The notes: generated by a model not told the origin, from the sequence alone. 64,000 nucleotides of DNA from Candidatus Paracaedibacter acanthamoebae (GCF_000742835.1 NZ_CP008941.1:949001-1013000); one strand, 5' to 3'; shown: positions 10,071 to 19,016, counted from the first letter of the stretch. Made by a program: numbers and translations.

Positions 10071-10487
10071 ATGAATAAAACCCTTTCCATCACCTATCGT
10101 CCGAGCGATGATGAAGAGTTCATGAACTCGACGCAACGAGAATATTTTAAACAAAGATTATTGTCGTGGCGTGAACAGCTTTTAAAAGAATCGTCCGAAA
10201 CAATCAATAATTTGCAAGTCGAAGCAATTGCGGAGGCAGATATTGTTGATTCTGCGGCAAATGAAGCTGACAGGGCCATTGAGCTTAGAGCTCGCGACCG
10301 TGAACGCAAACTGATCAACAAGATTGAAGAAGCCTTACGCCGCATTGAAGATGGAAGTTATGGTTATTGCGAAGAAACAGGGGATCCAATTAGCGTTAGA
10401 CGCTTAGAAGCACGCCCCATCGCCACCTTATCCATTGAAGCCCAGGAACGGCACGAACGCCGTGAACGGCTCCAACGCGATTTCTAA
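10071..10487 (+). CDS. dksA: RNA polymerase-binding transcription factor DksA
   Basis: DksA enters the RNA polymerase secondary channel and, with ppGpp, resets transcription in starvation. The chosen ATG (MNKTLSITYRPSDDEEF) follows GGAG; two upstream in-frame ATGs lack such a site. The long coiled coil with the tip region IVDSAANEADRA is followed by the C-terminal globular motif GYCEETGDPISVRRLEARP and QERHERRERLQRDF. Only one of the four zinc-ligand cysteines of the E. coli protein remains, which is usual for alphaproteobacterial DksA. About 139 aa. A stable hairpin follows directly. Confidence 0.93.
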   Translation: MNKTLSITYRPSDDEEFMNSTQREYFKQRLLSWREQLLKESSETINNLQVEAIAEADIVDSAANEADRAIELRARDRERKLINKIEEALRRIEDGSYGYCEETGDPISVRRLEARPIATLSIEAQERHERRERLQRDF

Positions 10488-10496
10488 AGGTAACCA

Positions 10497-10532
10497 CCAC
10501 CTTTGACCATTAAAAGTAAGGGTCAAAGGTGG
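10497..10532 (+). terminator. Strong hairpin after dksA
   Basis: CCACCTTTGACC and GGTCAAAGGTGG form a perfect 12-bp stem around a 12-base loop, 10 bases after the stop. The T-run is weak (gcagttta). It probably terminates or protects the 3' end. Confidence 0.6.
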
Positions 10533-10750
10533 GCAGTTTATCAACCAAAAGTCGGTGTGCCTTCAGTTTAAGGTTTTGTCTCAGCATGGCTGAAAAATTT
10601 CTTCAGTATATAGAGCACTAACTCTTTGAAGGATTTAAAAAATTTCGCCTTTTATCCTTAATAAAGCAACTTTTAGATCGATACATAAAAAGAGGAAAAG
10701 TAAAACTACTCCTCGCCCCTTCCATACAAGATTTTTATACCATCCCTGTC

Positions 10751-11989
10751 TTAATGAAATTTTTTAAGGAAAACGTTAGATTGATACCACTTAATAAACT
10801 CTGGAAAACTAGGTTGAGATAAATCTTCCTGGACAACACTGGTCACCTCTTTATCAAGCCTTAACTCATACCCCTTTAAACGACCTAGCGCCTGCGTTGC
10901 CCATTCAGCTCCTGCCGCCCTTCCTCTTTGATAAGGCATAAGGTGGTCAAATATATAGTGAAAGCCACCCAATAAGGTTAACAAACTTTTTTCATTTTGT
11001 TCGGGGAATTTTTTATCATTGGGCTGCCATTCCAAAATAAGCTTATAGTACTGGCCTAAAGCTACTTCAATTGTTGGAAGATGAGTCTGCAAGGTATGTT
11101 GGTAAATCATGGCTCCTTCCCTCATAAGATTCTCTACAATAGCCGACGAAAGACCTTGAGGGTGCTGAGAACTATTATCTTTTAAATAGCGCATAAAAAC
11201 TGAACTGGTAGGAGCAAAGCTGTCGCCCATTTTTAAAAAGAAAGCAGCTTTAATGGCGTAAGCATTCTCCCATTGAGCATGCATCTCTAATCCTCGCCTC
11301 TTTGCTTCCTCTGCACCCCATACAGAAGCCTCGATCTCTAGCACCTTCTTATCAAAGATAGCCATGTGATCAGCTAATTTTTGAAATTGTTCTGCGCTTG
11401 GATTAGTTTTGCAATTTTCTTTTTCCAAATGAGTGAGATCATAAGCTGAAAAAGGCTGAATTGAGATAGATAATTTAGATCTTGGTTTAGATGGTGGGTA
11501 AAAGATCTCTTTAGTCGCTGTACCTTCTTTACTCATTTCCTGTAAAATTGGTGTTAGATGGTCAGAGAGTTGAGAGCGCCATGTGGGATAAGTATCAGGA
11601 TAAAGAGGTGTCAAATCTCCACAACCGCGATACCCATCTTTAAAACGGCGTGATTTTCCAAATAATTTCTCATTTTTACTACGAACCTTTGTTGCAACCC
11701 CCGCCCGTTTTTGACCTACAAAATCGACAAGGTCTTGAATGTCGGGCTTAGATGGCTTAGTTAATTCTGTGGTAAGAAATTGAAAGACTCCATCAATAAT
11801 TTGAGGCGTCATCTGCTGAAATTTTTTATGAGCTTTTTCCCCATAATTACCAATAAATTGCTGTGACGGATTATGCGTTGAGAAAGATCCTTCTGCATCC
11901 ATAGCGTCCAGGGTAGTTCCTCCCATTAAAGAAGCCATTGCAACAAGAAAAATATTTTTTTTGACACTATTAGAATATTGAATTTTCAT
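10751..11989 (-). CDS. Exported protein of unknown function, 412 aa
   Basis: I do not recognise a family. The N-terminus is a clear signal peptide: KIQYSNSVKKN, then a hydrophobic core FLVAMASLMGG, then LDAMDA as a likely cleavage region. The rest is mostly helical and soluble, with no membrane segment. A decayed copy of its last roughly 45 codons lies just upstream at 12125-12266, so the gene belongs to a family that was tandemly duplicated here. Export is well supported; function is unknown. Confidence 0.6.
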   Translation of the reverse strand: MKIQYSNSVKKNIFLVAMASLMGGTTLDAMDAEGSFSTHNPSQQFIGNYGEKAHKKFQQMTPQIIDGVFQFLTTELTKPSKPDIQDLVDFVGQKRAGVATKVRSKNEKLFGKSRRFKDGYRGCGDLTPLYPDTYPTWRSQLSDHLTPILQEMSKEGTATKEIFYPPSKPRSKLSISIQPFSAYDLTHLEKENCKTNPSAEQFQKLADHMAIFDKKVLEIEASVWGAEEAKRRGLEMHAQWENAYAIKAAFFLKMGDSFAPTSSVFMRYLKDNSSQHPQGLSSAIVENLMREGAMIYQHTLQTHLPTIEVALGQYYKLILEWQPNDKKFPEQNEKSLLTLLGGFHYIFDHLMPYQRGRAAGAEWATQALGRLKGYELRLDKEVTSVVQEDLSQPSFPEFIKWYQSNVFLKKFH

Positions 11990-12124
11990 TTTAATTTATT
12001 CCCATCAGGATATTAAATTTTAAAATTTTTATATTTTCTGTGATTTTTAAACTATTAAGGGGGTAGATGTAAAGGTAAACTTTAAATTCTTTTTTGTACC
12101 AGTTTTTTATACTCGATCCGCCTT

Positions 12125-12266
12125 AAATTTTTTTAAGGAAAACATTAGATTGATACCATTTACTAAACTCTATCATATCAGGTTGAGAGAGGCTCTCTTG
12201 AAAAACACTGATTATATCTGGGCCAAATATTATCTCATATCCTTTTAAACGACTGAGTGCCATATC
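12125..12266 (-). pseudogene. Decayed copy of the 3' end of the 412-aa exported-protein gene
   Basis: The bases match 10757-10896 with many substitutions: the segment 'aaggaaaac.ttagattgatacca' and, further in, 'ctcatatcc.tttaaacgac' are shared in the same order and strand. The frame ends near the same stop region. No 5' part is recognisable, so this is a remnant of a tandem duplicate. Confidence 0.7.
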
Positions 12267-12387
12267 TTTACCATTAAACCTTCAAAAAATTCAGTGGAAA
12301 TTAGTAGAAAAAATTACTCATAGAAGTATTTTCGATACCTCTCTTCAAAAGGGCAATCCTCAAAAAAACCTCATCTTACCTGAAGGA

Positions 12388-12428
12388 GGATCTACCGCTT
12401 AGAAGCTTTCCTTCCAAACGGCAGACCC
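12388..12428 (-). terminator. 18-bp hairpin downstream of the repeat lipoprotein gene
   Basis: The two 18-base arms (12388-12405 and 12411-12428) enclose a 5-base loop. All four imperfect positions are G-U pairs if the RNA is read from the minus strand, but A-C mismatches if read from the plus strand. This fits a structure serving the minus-strand gene that ends at 12447. A T-rich run follows only about 20 bases later. Confidence 0.55.
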
Positions 12429-12446
12429 AGTGCTATGAATTATCGC

Positions 12447-13232
12447 TTATCGAATGTCAGCTTTAGCATTTTCTTCAGCTTGAAGTTTACGGGCCAACGC
12501 TTCATCATTTTTAATTTGCTCTGCTCGTCTGCCTTCTTCAGCTTGAAGTTTACGAGCCAACGCTTCATCTTTCCTGATTTGCTCTGCTCGTCTGCCTTCT
12601 TCAGCTTGAAGTTTACGAGCCAACGCTTCATCTTTCCTGATTTGCTCTGCTCGTCTGTCTTCTTCGGCTTGAAGTTTGCGGGCTAACGCCTCATCTTTTC
12701 TAATTTGCTCTGCCTTCCGATCTTCTTCAGCCTGGAGTTTGCGAGCTAACGCTTCGTCTTTTCTAAGTTGCTCTGCCCGCGCAGTTTCTTTTCTTAAGCG
12801 AGCATCACGCTCGGCAGTCCTAGCCTTCATTTCCTTTATAGAAGAATCTCTTAGCGTATCTCCTCTATAACTGCTGTATGAATCATGAGAGGGTGCAGAA
12901 TTGAAAACAGTTCTATTTTGAACAGTTGCCCTGTTAGAGTGGGAGGCATTACGGGTGTTATGATAACCTGTTATGGCGTCATAGTCAGTCCTAGATGAAG
13001 AGGTTCCCATTGCCCGCTGTTTATGACGCAACTTTTCTTGCTGACGCTGATCTTCCCGATCCATACGTTCTTGCTCTAACATACACTTCGAAAAAGCATC
13101 GCTTCCATATTCAAATCCATAGGAGAAACAGGTTTGTCGATACCGCGCCAATTCATCTTCTCTTGTCATACACCCTACCAACAAAGTAGATACCATGCCA
13201 AGGAACAATATTTTTTTTGAGACTGACTTCAT
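12447..13232 (-). CDS. Lipoprotein with five 21-residue charged coiled-coil repeats
   Basis: The 261-aa product has a lipoprotein signal peptide ending in the lipobox LVGC (Cys21), so it should be lipid-anchored after export. The region around residues 30-60 has a Cys-containing motif (RYRQTCFSYGFEYGSDAFSKC). Residues 157-254 are five near-identical 21-residue repeats of the pattern +KDEALARKLQAEE.R.AEQI, encoded by a 63-bp DNA repeat, which should form one long charged alpha-helix or coiled coil. I do not recognise a function; a periplasmic spacer or surface role is guesswork. The repeat number is likely to vary between strains. Confidence 0.7.
   Translation of the reverse strand: MKSVSKKILFLGMVSTLLVGCMTREDELARYRQTCFSYGFEYGSDAFSKCMLEQERMDREDQRQQEKLRHKQRAMGTSSSRTDYDAITGYHNTRNASHSNRATVQNRTVFNSAPSHDSYSSYRGDTLRDSSIKEMKARTAERDARLRKETARAEQLRKDEALARKLQAEEDRKAEQIRKDEALARKLQAEEDRRAEQIRKDEALARKLQAEEGRRAEQIRKDEALARKLQAEEGRRAEQIKNDEALARKLQAEENAKADIR
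12471..12764 (-). repeat. 63-bp direct repeats inside the lipoprotein gene
   Basis: There are about five in-frame units, all variants of the same 21-codon block. The three left-most units on the plus strand are nearly identical. Confidence 0.85.
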
Positions 13233-13534
13233 TTCTATTCACCCAATTATATTTCATACTTTATTGGTTAACGTTCTGATACAAATCGACCAAAAATAGA
13301 CATATCAACATTTTTTAATTTGTAAAACATCATCGATGCCTTCAATAGAAGTAGTGTAAATAGATAAGTTTGCAATAGGAAAGTTATTTTCTTACAGAAT
13401 TTTTCTTAATAGACAGGACATGATTATTCTGCAGGATTTTTCTTAGGCTGAAAAACACACTATTTATTTTGAATCCCTTGAGTCTCATCAATAAAAAAAC
13501 CGGACTATTTTAAGGCCGGTTTTCCTGAGTCTTA
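13233..13534. other. Non-coding gap
   Basis: AT-rich. It contains the mlaA terminator at 13493-13524 and presumably the promoter of the lipoprotein gene. I see no gene. Confidence 0.5.
13493..13524 (-). terminator. Intrinsic terminator of mlaA
   Basis: On the minus strand AAAACCGG, a loop of about 12 bases, then CCGGTTTTTTT: a 7-8 bp stem followed by seven T. Confidence 0.75.
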
Positions 13535-14284
13535 TCACTTTGCAGAGTGCCGCTCTTTTCGCTTTTTTAAGCGATGTGATTGATATTGAAAGTAGGCACT
13601 GCGGAAAGTTGCATAGGGATCTGCTGCGTTGTCCACCACATCGTCAACAGATTCGAGAACTAGGTTTCTATGGTGAATCGCATCAACGCCCGCTATAGCT
13701 GTGGGGACCCAAGAATCGCCATGATGACTATCACCATTAAAGTAATAGTTGTAGGGTTGCATGAAATAATCGCCCCCCATCCCTACCACATGGCGCACGC
13801 TTGATGGCCCAAGGATCGGGATAATTAAATATGGACCAGTATTAACACCCCACACACCCAATGTTTCATTAAAGCTTGTTTCTTCTCCTGGCAACCCCAG
13901 ATCAGCAGCCGCATCAAATATCCCTAAGATACCAACTGTCGTATTAATAAAAAAACGAGCTACCGCTGTTGCCGCTTGTTTTGGCTCCCCTTGCAATAAA
14001 TGATTGGTCGCTGTGATTGGAGACTTAAGATTAGTCAAAACGTGCCCTGCTCCATCGCGGGCTGGCTGAGGCAAGACTAAGCGCCACGCAATTGCTAATG
14101 GCTTCATCACCAAACCATCAATGACACTGTTAACCGCATACATACCTCTGTTAAAAGGCTCTAACGGATCATTAACTTCGCCCACTGCAGTTTCTTCCTC
14201 ACTATTAGAAGAACCGGATTGGCTTTCCGCAAGAATAGGACAGATAAGAATAGTCGCTAGCAGCAGCTCTCTGAAGATTTTCAT
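13535..14284 (-). CDS. mlaA: MlaA/VacJ family outer-membrane lipid asymmetry protein
   Basis: MlaA sits in the outer membrane and removes mislocalised phospholipids from the outer leaflet, passing them to MlaC and the MlaFEDB transporter. The 249-aa protein has the family signatures NDPLEPFNRGMYAVN (residues about 37-51), RFFINTTVGILGIFDAA, ETSFNETLGVWGVNTGPYLIIPILGPSSVR and GDYFMQPYNYYF. The signal peptide (MKIFRELLLATILICPILA) has a Cys at 15, but it is not preceded by a standard lipobox, so it may be processed by signal peptidase I rather than lipidated. No other mla genes are in the window. A terminator follows. Confidence 0.92.
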   Translation of the reverse strand: MKIFRELLLATILICPILAESQSGSSNSEEETAVGEVNDPLEPFNRGMYAVNSVIDGLVMKPLAIAWRLVLPQPARDGAGHVLTNLKSPITATNHLLQGEPKQAATAVARFFINTTVGILGIFDAAADLGLPGEETSFNETLGVWGVNTGPYLIIPILGPSSVRHVVGMGGDYFMQPYNYYFNGDSHHGDSWVPTAIAGVDAIHHRNLVLESVDDVVDNAADPYATFRSAYFQYQSHRLKKRKERHSAK

Positions 14285-14360
14285 AAAAATTATCTCTATT
14301 TATTACTACATATTTTTTTGTAAAACTTTATCATACAATTTGCAAGGCTCTCATAAGAAA

Positions 14361-14388
14361 AAAACCGATCAAAAGATCGGCTTTTTAT
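14361..14388 (-). terminator. Terminator between the DUF945-like gene and mlaA
   Basis: CCGATC - AAAA - GATCGG stem with A-run on one side and T-run on the other (ctttttatt / gtttttttc). It can act in either direction. Confidence 0.75.
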
Positions 14389-14404
14389 TAAATCAAAGGC
14401 TCAT

Positions 14405-15922
14405 TTATTCCGTTTTTGATGGAGCAGCCGGCACACCAGCTGCTATAACTCCTAATAACGCCGTTGGAATTGTTTGCTCAATAACAATGGAAGGCTTTCC
14501 GTCAATAACTTCTTCCTTACCCATACTCTTAAGTGTCGTCTTTGCTAGCTCAGAATAAGTGGGAATCTGGGCCTTCTGTTCTGGCGTAAACTTCTTCGCC
14601 ATCTCAGGGTGGTCCGCTACTTTTTGGATATAAGTTTGCAAATCACGCAATAAAGCATCATAATTCTTAACTTTCACATTAATAACCATATTATCCTGGC
14701 CAACAGTGGCTTTAGCATACACCCCATAATCTGTGGTTGACACGTCCAACTTGGCCGTACCTAATTTTTTCTCAAAATTCCCCTTTGCCTCAAGATCTAC
14801 AACGATTTTGCCAAGCGATACTAAATTAGGAGTAAGAGCCTGGAAAGCATCTTCCGTTAAATCGATATCCGGTTTAATGACTTTGAGACGCTGGAAGATT
14901 GCTTTGGGCAAAACAGCTTGCAATTGGGAGCTAACTTCGCCGTCGACTCGATATTTTAGCTCAGCATCAGTTTCTTCACCCTCTTGTGGTAATTTAATTT
15001 TTACTTCAGTATTCAACGACGATCCCAACATTAAATCTTCTGAGGTAGCTTCAACCGTCGATCCCATGAAGGACTTGAACAAATCTACCACATGACCTTG
15101 AGAAGCCAACATCGCTTTAAAGTCTGCAATAATTTGGCTTATATTACCATCAAAAGACACCTGCCCTTTCATATCCCGCTTAGCATCTGTAAAACCAGCT
15201 ATAGGCGCATAAAAATTAGATAGATTTGGGGCATCAGGTTGCTTAGGCAATAAGGGCTGAATAAGTTTAAAAATTTCACCCATCTCTATTTTAATGCCTT
15301 TTGTATCGTAATCATATGTAACCTTTTTACCAACAGCAGACTTTTCGCTGGTGAAAAGCGAATGAGATTGATCGACAGATGCCATAGGCTGGTCGGCTCC
15401 CTTGCTTTTCAAAATATAATGCCCTGTGTAAACAGAAGTCTTATCGACATATTCTGCCATGAAATCAGTTAAACTTTTGCCTTTTAAACTGGGAATATGG
15501 GACAAATTTAGGACAGCGGCGCCTGTATCTCCCTCAACCTCCATGGCCAAAGACTTACCAGCAATTACGCTTGTAATTTCATAACTGGTGGCTGGCGTCA
15601 GCAGTGTTAGCTTATTTAAAATTGGCGTATACTGTAATTTAAGGGGAGTATTGATCTCTAACTGGATCTGGCCGAAGTTTGCTTCTGGCATCATTACTGG
15701 AATGTTTTGAAGATGGTTGACCAAATCAATGGACAGCCCATCTACGACAATTTGAAATTTATACTTATCAATGCTGACCGCCTTGGTTTTAAACATATCC
15801 GATGTTGCCAAAGACTCTTTAAAGTATTCGGCTTCAGTTGCAAATTTTTCAACGGCTAAATAATACCCGGCCGCAGCAACAACAGCACAGACTCCAACAG
15901 CCGATAACAAAATTTTTTTCAT
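14405..15922 (-). CDS. Periplasmic/inner-membrane anchored protein, YdgA (DUF945)-like
   Basis: The 505-aa protein starts with a signal anchor (MKKILLSAVGVCAVVAAAGYYL). It continues as a long beta-rich extracytoplasmic domain with repeated short modules on 'vkl', 'gkv..d' and 'f.g.is' themes. The layout resembles the DUF945/YdgA proteins of Gram-negative bacteria, whose role is poorly known. The assignment comes from architecture and is tentative. It is transcribed towards mlaA but separated from it by a terminator. No catalytic motif is apparent. Confidence 0.45.
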   Translation of the reverse strand: MKKILLSAVGVCAVVAAAGYYLAVEKFATEAEYFKESLATSDMFKTKAVSIDKYKFQIVVDGLSIDLVNHLQNIPVMMPEANFGQIQLEINTPLKLQYTPILNKLTLLTPATSYEITSVIAGKSLAMEVEGDTGAAVLNLSHIPSLKGKSLTDFMAEYVDKTSVYTGHYILKSKGADQPMASVDQSHSLFTSEKSAVGKKVTYDYDTKGIKIEMGEIFKLIQPLLPKQPDAPNLSNFYAPIAGFTDAKRDMKGQVSFDGNISQIIADFKAMLASQGHVVDLFKSFMGSTVEATSEDLMLGSSLNTEVKIKLPQEGEETDAELKYRVDGEVSSQLQAVLPKAIFQRLKVIKPDIDLTEDAFQALTPNLVSLGKIVVDLEAKGNFEKKLGTAKLDVSTTDYGVYAKATVGQDNMVINVKVKNYDALLRDLQTYIQKVADHPEMAKKFTPEQKAQIPTYSELAKTTLKSMGKEEVIDGKPSIVIEQTIPTALLGVIAAGVPAAPSKTE

Positions 15923-15993
15923 GGGGTTCCTTTCTGAGAGTATGAGAGTATAAGCACAGTGTACCTATAAAGGTATCCAAAATTACCAACAAA

Positions 15994-16992
15994 TCAACCG
16001 CGCGATAAAAATGTAGCAGCTTGCGCGACTAATTCACTCAGGATACCTTGTGTTGATTGCTCTTCCTTAACCATTCCGACACTCTGACCTGCCATAACAG
16101 ATCCATTCTCTACATCGCCTTCCACAACAGCTCGGCGGAGAGCGCCTCCCCAGAAATGCTCGACTTCAAGCTGAGCATCTTTAAGGTCGATACTCCCCTG
16201 ATCCAGCTTAACAATCATATCGCGTTGAAATTCTGCGAACTTGATAGAGGCGGCATTCTGTAAGGCACGCACAGGAATAACGGGCAAGCGTGAATCAAGT
16301 TGAACGGAGGCTATGGCGTCGCGAGCACTCGCTCGCAAAAAGGCTTTCTTGAAAGCGGGGTGAGCTTGGCATTCTGTCGCACAGACAAACCGTGTGCCCA
16401 ACTGTACACCGGAAGCGCCCATCAATAAATAATTAGCAATTGTCTCCCCACGGCCAATACCACCAGCGACAAACACGGGCACCTCAGTAATATGGGGCAA
16501 AATCTCTTGAGTCAAAACACTGGTGGAGACCGGACCGATATGACCGCCCGCTTCATTACCTTCAATGACGAGAGCATCCACCCCTAAACGGATCAACTTT
16601 TTGGCCAAAGTCAATGTGGGGGCAAAGCACATCAACTTAATATTGGCCGCCTTAATTTTAGCAATAGCATCAGCGGGTGGTAAGCCTCCAGCCAGAACAA
16701 TATGGCTAACCTTATTATTAACACAAACATCAATCAATTCCATCAGTTGTGGGTGCATTGTGATGAGATTGACACCAAAAGGTTTGGACGTTAAGGATTG
16801 AGTCGCTTTAATTTCGTGATCCAAAAGATCAACGGGCATTGCCCCACAGGCGATAACACCAAAGCCACCAGCATTAGAAATTGCAGAAACAAGATGGCGT
16901 TCCGAAACCCAGCTCATGGCGCCACCAAGAATTGCAGCTTCTGTCCCTAAAAAGTCACAGCCCCGCTGCCATAGTTTTTGGAGAGTTGTCAT
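15994..16992 (-). CDS. Nitronate monooxygenase (2-nitropropane dioxygenase family)
   Basis: This family consists of FMN-dependent TIM-barrel enzymes that oxidise alkyl nitronates; FabK-type enoyl reductases share the fold. The ATG for MTTLQKLWQRGCDFLGTEAAI is chosen because the 21 codons upstream (a very hydrophobic run inside lysC) are not family-like. Key features are the FMN-site motif GGAMSWVSERHLVSAISNAGG, the catalytic-His segment EGNEAGGHIGP, and the phosphate-binding VFVAGGIGRGETI...MGASGVQLGTRFV. About 332 aa. It overlaps the lysC 3' end by 38 bases, so the two form one unit. True substrate unknown. Confidence 0.8.
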   Translation of the reverse strand: MTTLQKLWQRGCDFLGTEAAILGGAMSWVSERHLVSAISNAGGFGVIACGAMPVDLLDHEIKATQSLTSKPFGVNLITMHPQLMELIDVCVNNKVSHIVLAGGLPPADAIAKIKAANIKLMCFAPTLTLAKKLIRLGVDALVIEGNEAGGHIGPVSTSVLTQEILPHITEVPVFVAGGIGRGETIANYLLMGASGVQLGTRFVCATECQAHPAFKKAFLRASARDAIASVQLDSRLPVIPVRALQNAASIKFAEFQRDMIVKLDQGSIDLKDAQLEVEHFWGGALRRAVVEGDVENGSVMAGQSVGMVKEEQSTQGILSELVAQAATFLSRG

Positions 16993-18193
16993 TGATTTGA
17001 TCCAGATTAAAATGATAATGTAAATAACGCACCAGCTCACAAGCTTGAGCTTCATGAACTCCGATGCTAAACTTTTGTGTTGTTAGCGTAGCAAGATAAG
17101 TTGAAAAGTCAAGGTTTTTCATAGCTTGCAACAGTTTTTGGCTATATCCGTTTTCTGTAATAAGCCCCCGCCCCACAAGAGTTACCTTAGCAAGATCCGA
17201 TATCACAGAAATTTGTGATTCTGAGGCAATCTTATGCTCCTCTAAGACCATCAGCACCCAGGTCAAATGCCCATGAGGAATAAACAAGTCAATATGGCCA
17301 CCCTGGATCATATTCATGACCATCATTTCATGAGGGATGTCAGCCTTTCCTAAAAGGGACCGAACTTTCTTAATATTGGTTGATAGTTTATCACCCACAC
17401 CTACAGTTAGTTTAAGCCACCCCGTGCTGTGGGTAACCCCACTGATGCCGACCTCGACCAACTGAGCCGAACTCGTAACCATCGTTCCCGGTTTATCCTC
17501 AAAGCTAGAGAGAACCTGAACGGGTACATCTGACATCATCGCCTTCCCAACGGATCGCGGATGTAAAACCTTTGCGCCTTGCGCGGCTAATTCTAGCATC
17601 TCAGCATAGGATATTTCATCCAGCTTACGAGCAAAGGGCACTATACGCGGATCCGCCGTATAAACGCCATCCACATCCGTATAAATATCACAGCGATCGG
17701 CCTTAACGGCAGCAGCAATCGCCACAGCTGTTGTATCGGATCCGCCACGCCCTAGAGTTGTAATACGATGGTGTGAGTTTACACCTTGAAACCCGGCAAC
17801 AATGGGAACAATTCCTTCTTTCCAGCAAACTTCAAGGGATTGGGTCTCAATGGATTGTATAGTCGCCCGTCCGTGGCAGTTATCAGTCTTGATCGGAATC
17901 TGCCATCCCATAAACGATTGGGCAGGAACGCCGATTTGCTGTAAAGCCAAGGCTAATAAGGCGGTGGTAATTTGTTCCCCCGTAGAGACGACCGCATCAT
18001 ATTCGGGCAGCGATTCAACACCCCCCAAGGCTTTAGCATAACCCACTAACTGATTTGTTACACCCGCCATAGCTGAAACCACCACGGCAACTTGATGCCC
18101 CGCTTCCACTTGCCGGCGTACTTTTAGGGCGACATGTTCCAACCGACCAATATCAGCAACAGATGTTCCGCCAAACTTCATAATGATACGCAA
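16955..18193 (-). CDS. lysC: Aspartate kinase
   Basis: It phosphorylates aspartate, the entry step to diaminopimelate, lysine, threonine and methionine. The 412-aa protein has the kinase motif MKFGGTSVAD at the N-terminus, LGRGGSDTTAVAIAAA and IYTDVDGVYTADPRIV in the kinase domain (residues 1-245), then two ACT domains (about 260-400) typical of lysine/threonine feedback control. It starts 79 bases from ubiG in divergent orientation, so the promoter must lie in that short gap. Downstream it overlaps the nitronate monooxygenase gene. Confidence 0.95.
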   Translation of the reverse strand: MRIIMKFGGTSVADIGRLEHVALKVRRQVEAGHQVAVVVSAMAGVTNQLVGYAKALGGVESLPEYDAVVSTGEQITTALLALALQQIGVPAQSFMGWQIPIKTDNCHGRATIQSIETQSLEVCWKEGIVPIVAGFQGVNSHHRITTLGRGGSDTTAVAIAAAVKADRCDIYTDVDGVYTADPRIVPFARKLDEISYAEMLELAAQGAKVLHPRSVGKAMMSDVPVQVLSSFEDKPGTMVTSSAQLVEVGISGVTHSTGWLKLTVGVGDKLSTNIKKVRSLLGKADIPHEMMVMNMIQGGHIDLFIPHGHLTWVLMVLEEHKIASESQISVISDLAKVTLVGRGLITENGYSQKLLQAMKNLDFSTYLATLTTQKFSIGVHEAQACELVRYLHYHFNLDQINDNSPKTMAAGL

Positions 18194-18272
18194 CGCCAGG
18201 GACTCTCTTTAATCTTATCAACTATTATGTCATACTGCATTCTATACACGATCCTGGGTAATACATGCAAAT

Positions 18273-19016
18273 ATGTCAGATTTTAAAATAAACACACTTG
18301 ATCCGGCAGAAATTGCTCGATTTTCAAAAATCAGCAGCCAATGGTGGGATGAAAATGGTCCCTTTAAGCCCCTCCATCATCTTAACCCTACTCGGCTTGA
18401 CTATATTACCAAACAGCTTTCCCAGCACTATTTTAAAAATACGGACAAATCCTTGAACTTTCAAGGACTATCCATTCTCGACATTGGATGTGGGGGCGGG
18501 CTAATTACAGAACCCCTGACACGCCTTGGCGCCACCGTCACAGGAATTGATGCCAGCGAAAAAACCATTGAGATTGCCAAGGCGCATGCAGCCTTAATGA
18601 ATCTGGGCATTCAGTACACCTGTACAACAGCAGAAGACCTCGCGACAACGCAGCAACAATACGATGCGGTTTTAGCTTTAGAAATCATTGAGCACGTCGC
18701 TGATGTCAGTGGTTTTATTAAAACCTGTCAGCAGCTTGTTAAACCGGGCGGGCTCGTTATTTTCTCAACCATCAACCGGACCCTTAAATCTTATGCCATC
18801 GCCATTGTCGGCGCAGAATATGTGATGCGCTGGTTACCGGTAGGGACTCATGACTGGAAAAAGTTCTTAACACCCAGCGAGCTTGGCACACGCATCAGAG
18901 AATCAAGCCTCACAATCCAAGATATTACCGGTATGTCCTTCAACCCTCTTAACTGGTCGTGGCGTCTATCACGTGATTTAGATGTGAATTACTTTATCAC
19001 AAGCGTTAAAAAATAA
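18273..19016 (+). CDS. ubiG: Ubiquinone biosynthesis O-methyltransferase
   Basis: UbiG performs both O-methylations of ubiquinone synthesis at the membrane surface, using SAM. The 247-aa protein carries the family N-terminus IARFSKISSQWWDENGPFKPLHHLNPTRLDYI, SAM motif I ILDIGCGGGLITEPLTRLGA, motif II VTGIDASEKTIEIAKAHA, and the later GTHDWKKFLTPSEL segment that separates UbiG from general class I methyltransferases. Divergent from lysC. Its 3' end is followed by a T-rich tract and an intergenic repeat. Confidence 0.95.
   Translation: MSDFKINTLDPAEIARFSKISSQWWDENGPFKPLHHLNPTRLDYITKQLSQHYFKNTDKSLNFQGLSILDIGCGGGLITEPLTRLGATVTGIDASEKTIEIAKAHAALMNLGIQYTCTTAEDLATTQQQYDAVLALEIIEHVADVSGFIKTCQQLVKPGGLVIFSTINRTLKSYAIAIVGAEYVMRWLPVGTHDWKKFLTPSELGTRIRESSLTIQDITGMSFNPLNWSWRLSRDLDVNYFITSVKK

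Noticed and set aside
12435..12686. Plus-strand frame with repeats (FSLKFTSQRF)
   Set aside because: It is the complement of the lipoprotein repeat array; the minus-strand reading has a lipobox and a ribosome site.
12471..12764. Regular repeats that could suggest a CRISPR array
   Set aside because: The units are 63 bp, contiguous, in frame and encode a 21-residue protein repeat; there are no unique spacers and no cas genes.
15994..16992. Enoyl-ACP reductase FabK instead of nitronate monooxygenase
   Set aside because: FabK shares the fold, but the EGNEAGGHIGP and WVSERHL segments fit the general nitronate monooxygenase group and no fatty-acid genes are adjacent. Not fully excluded.
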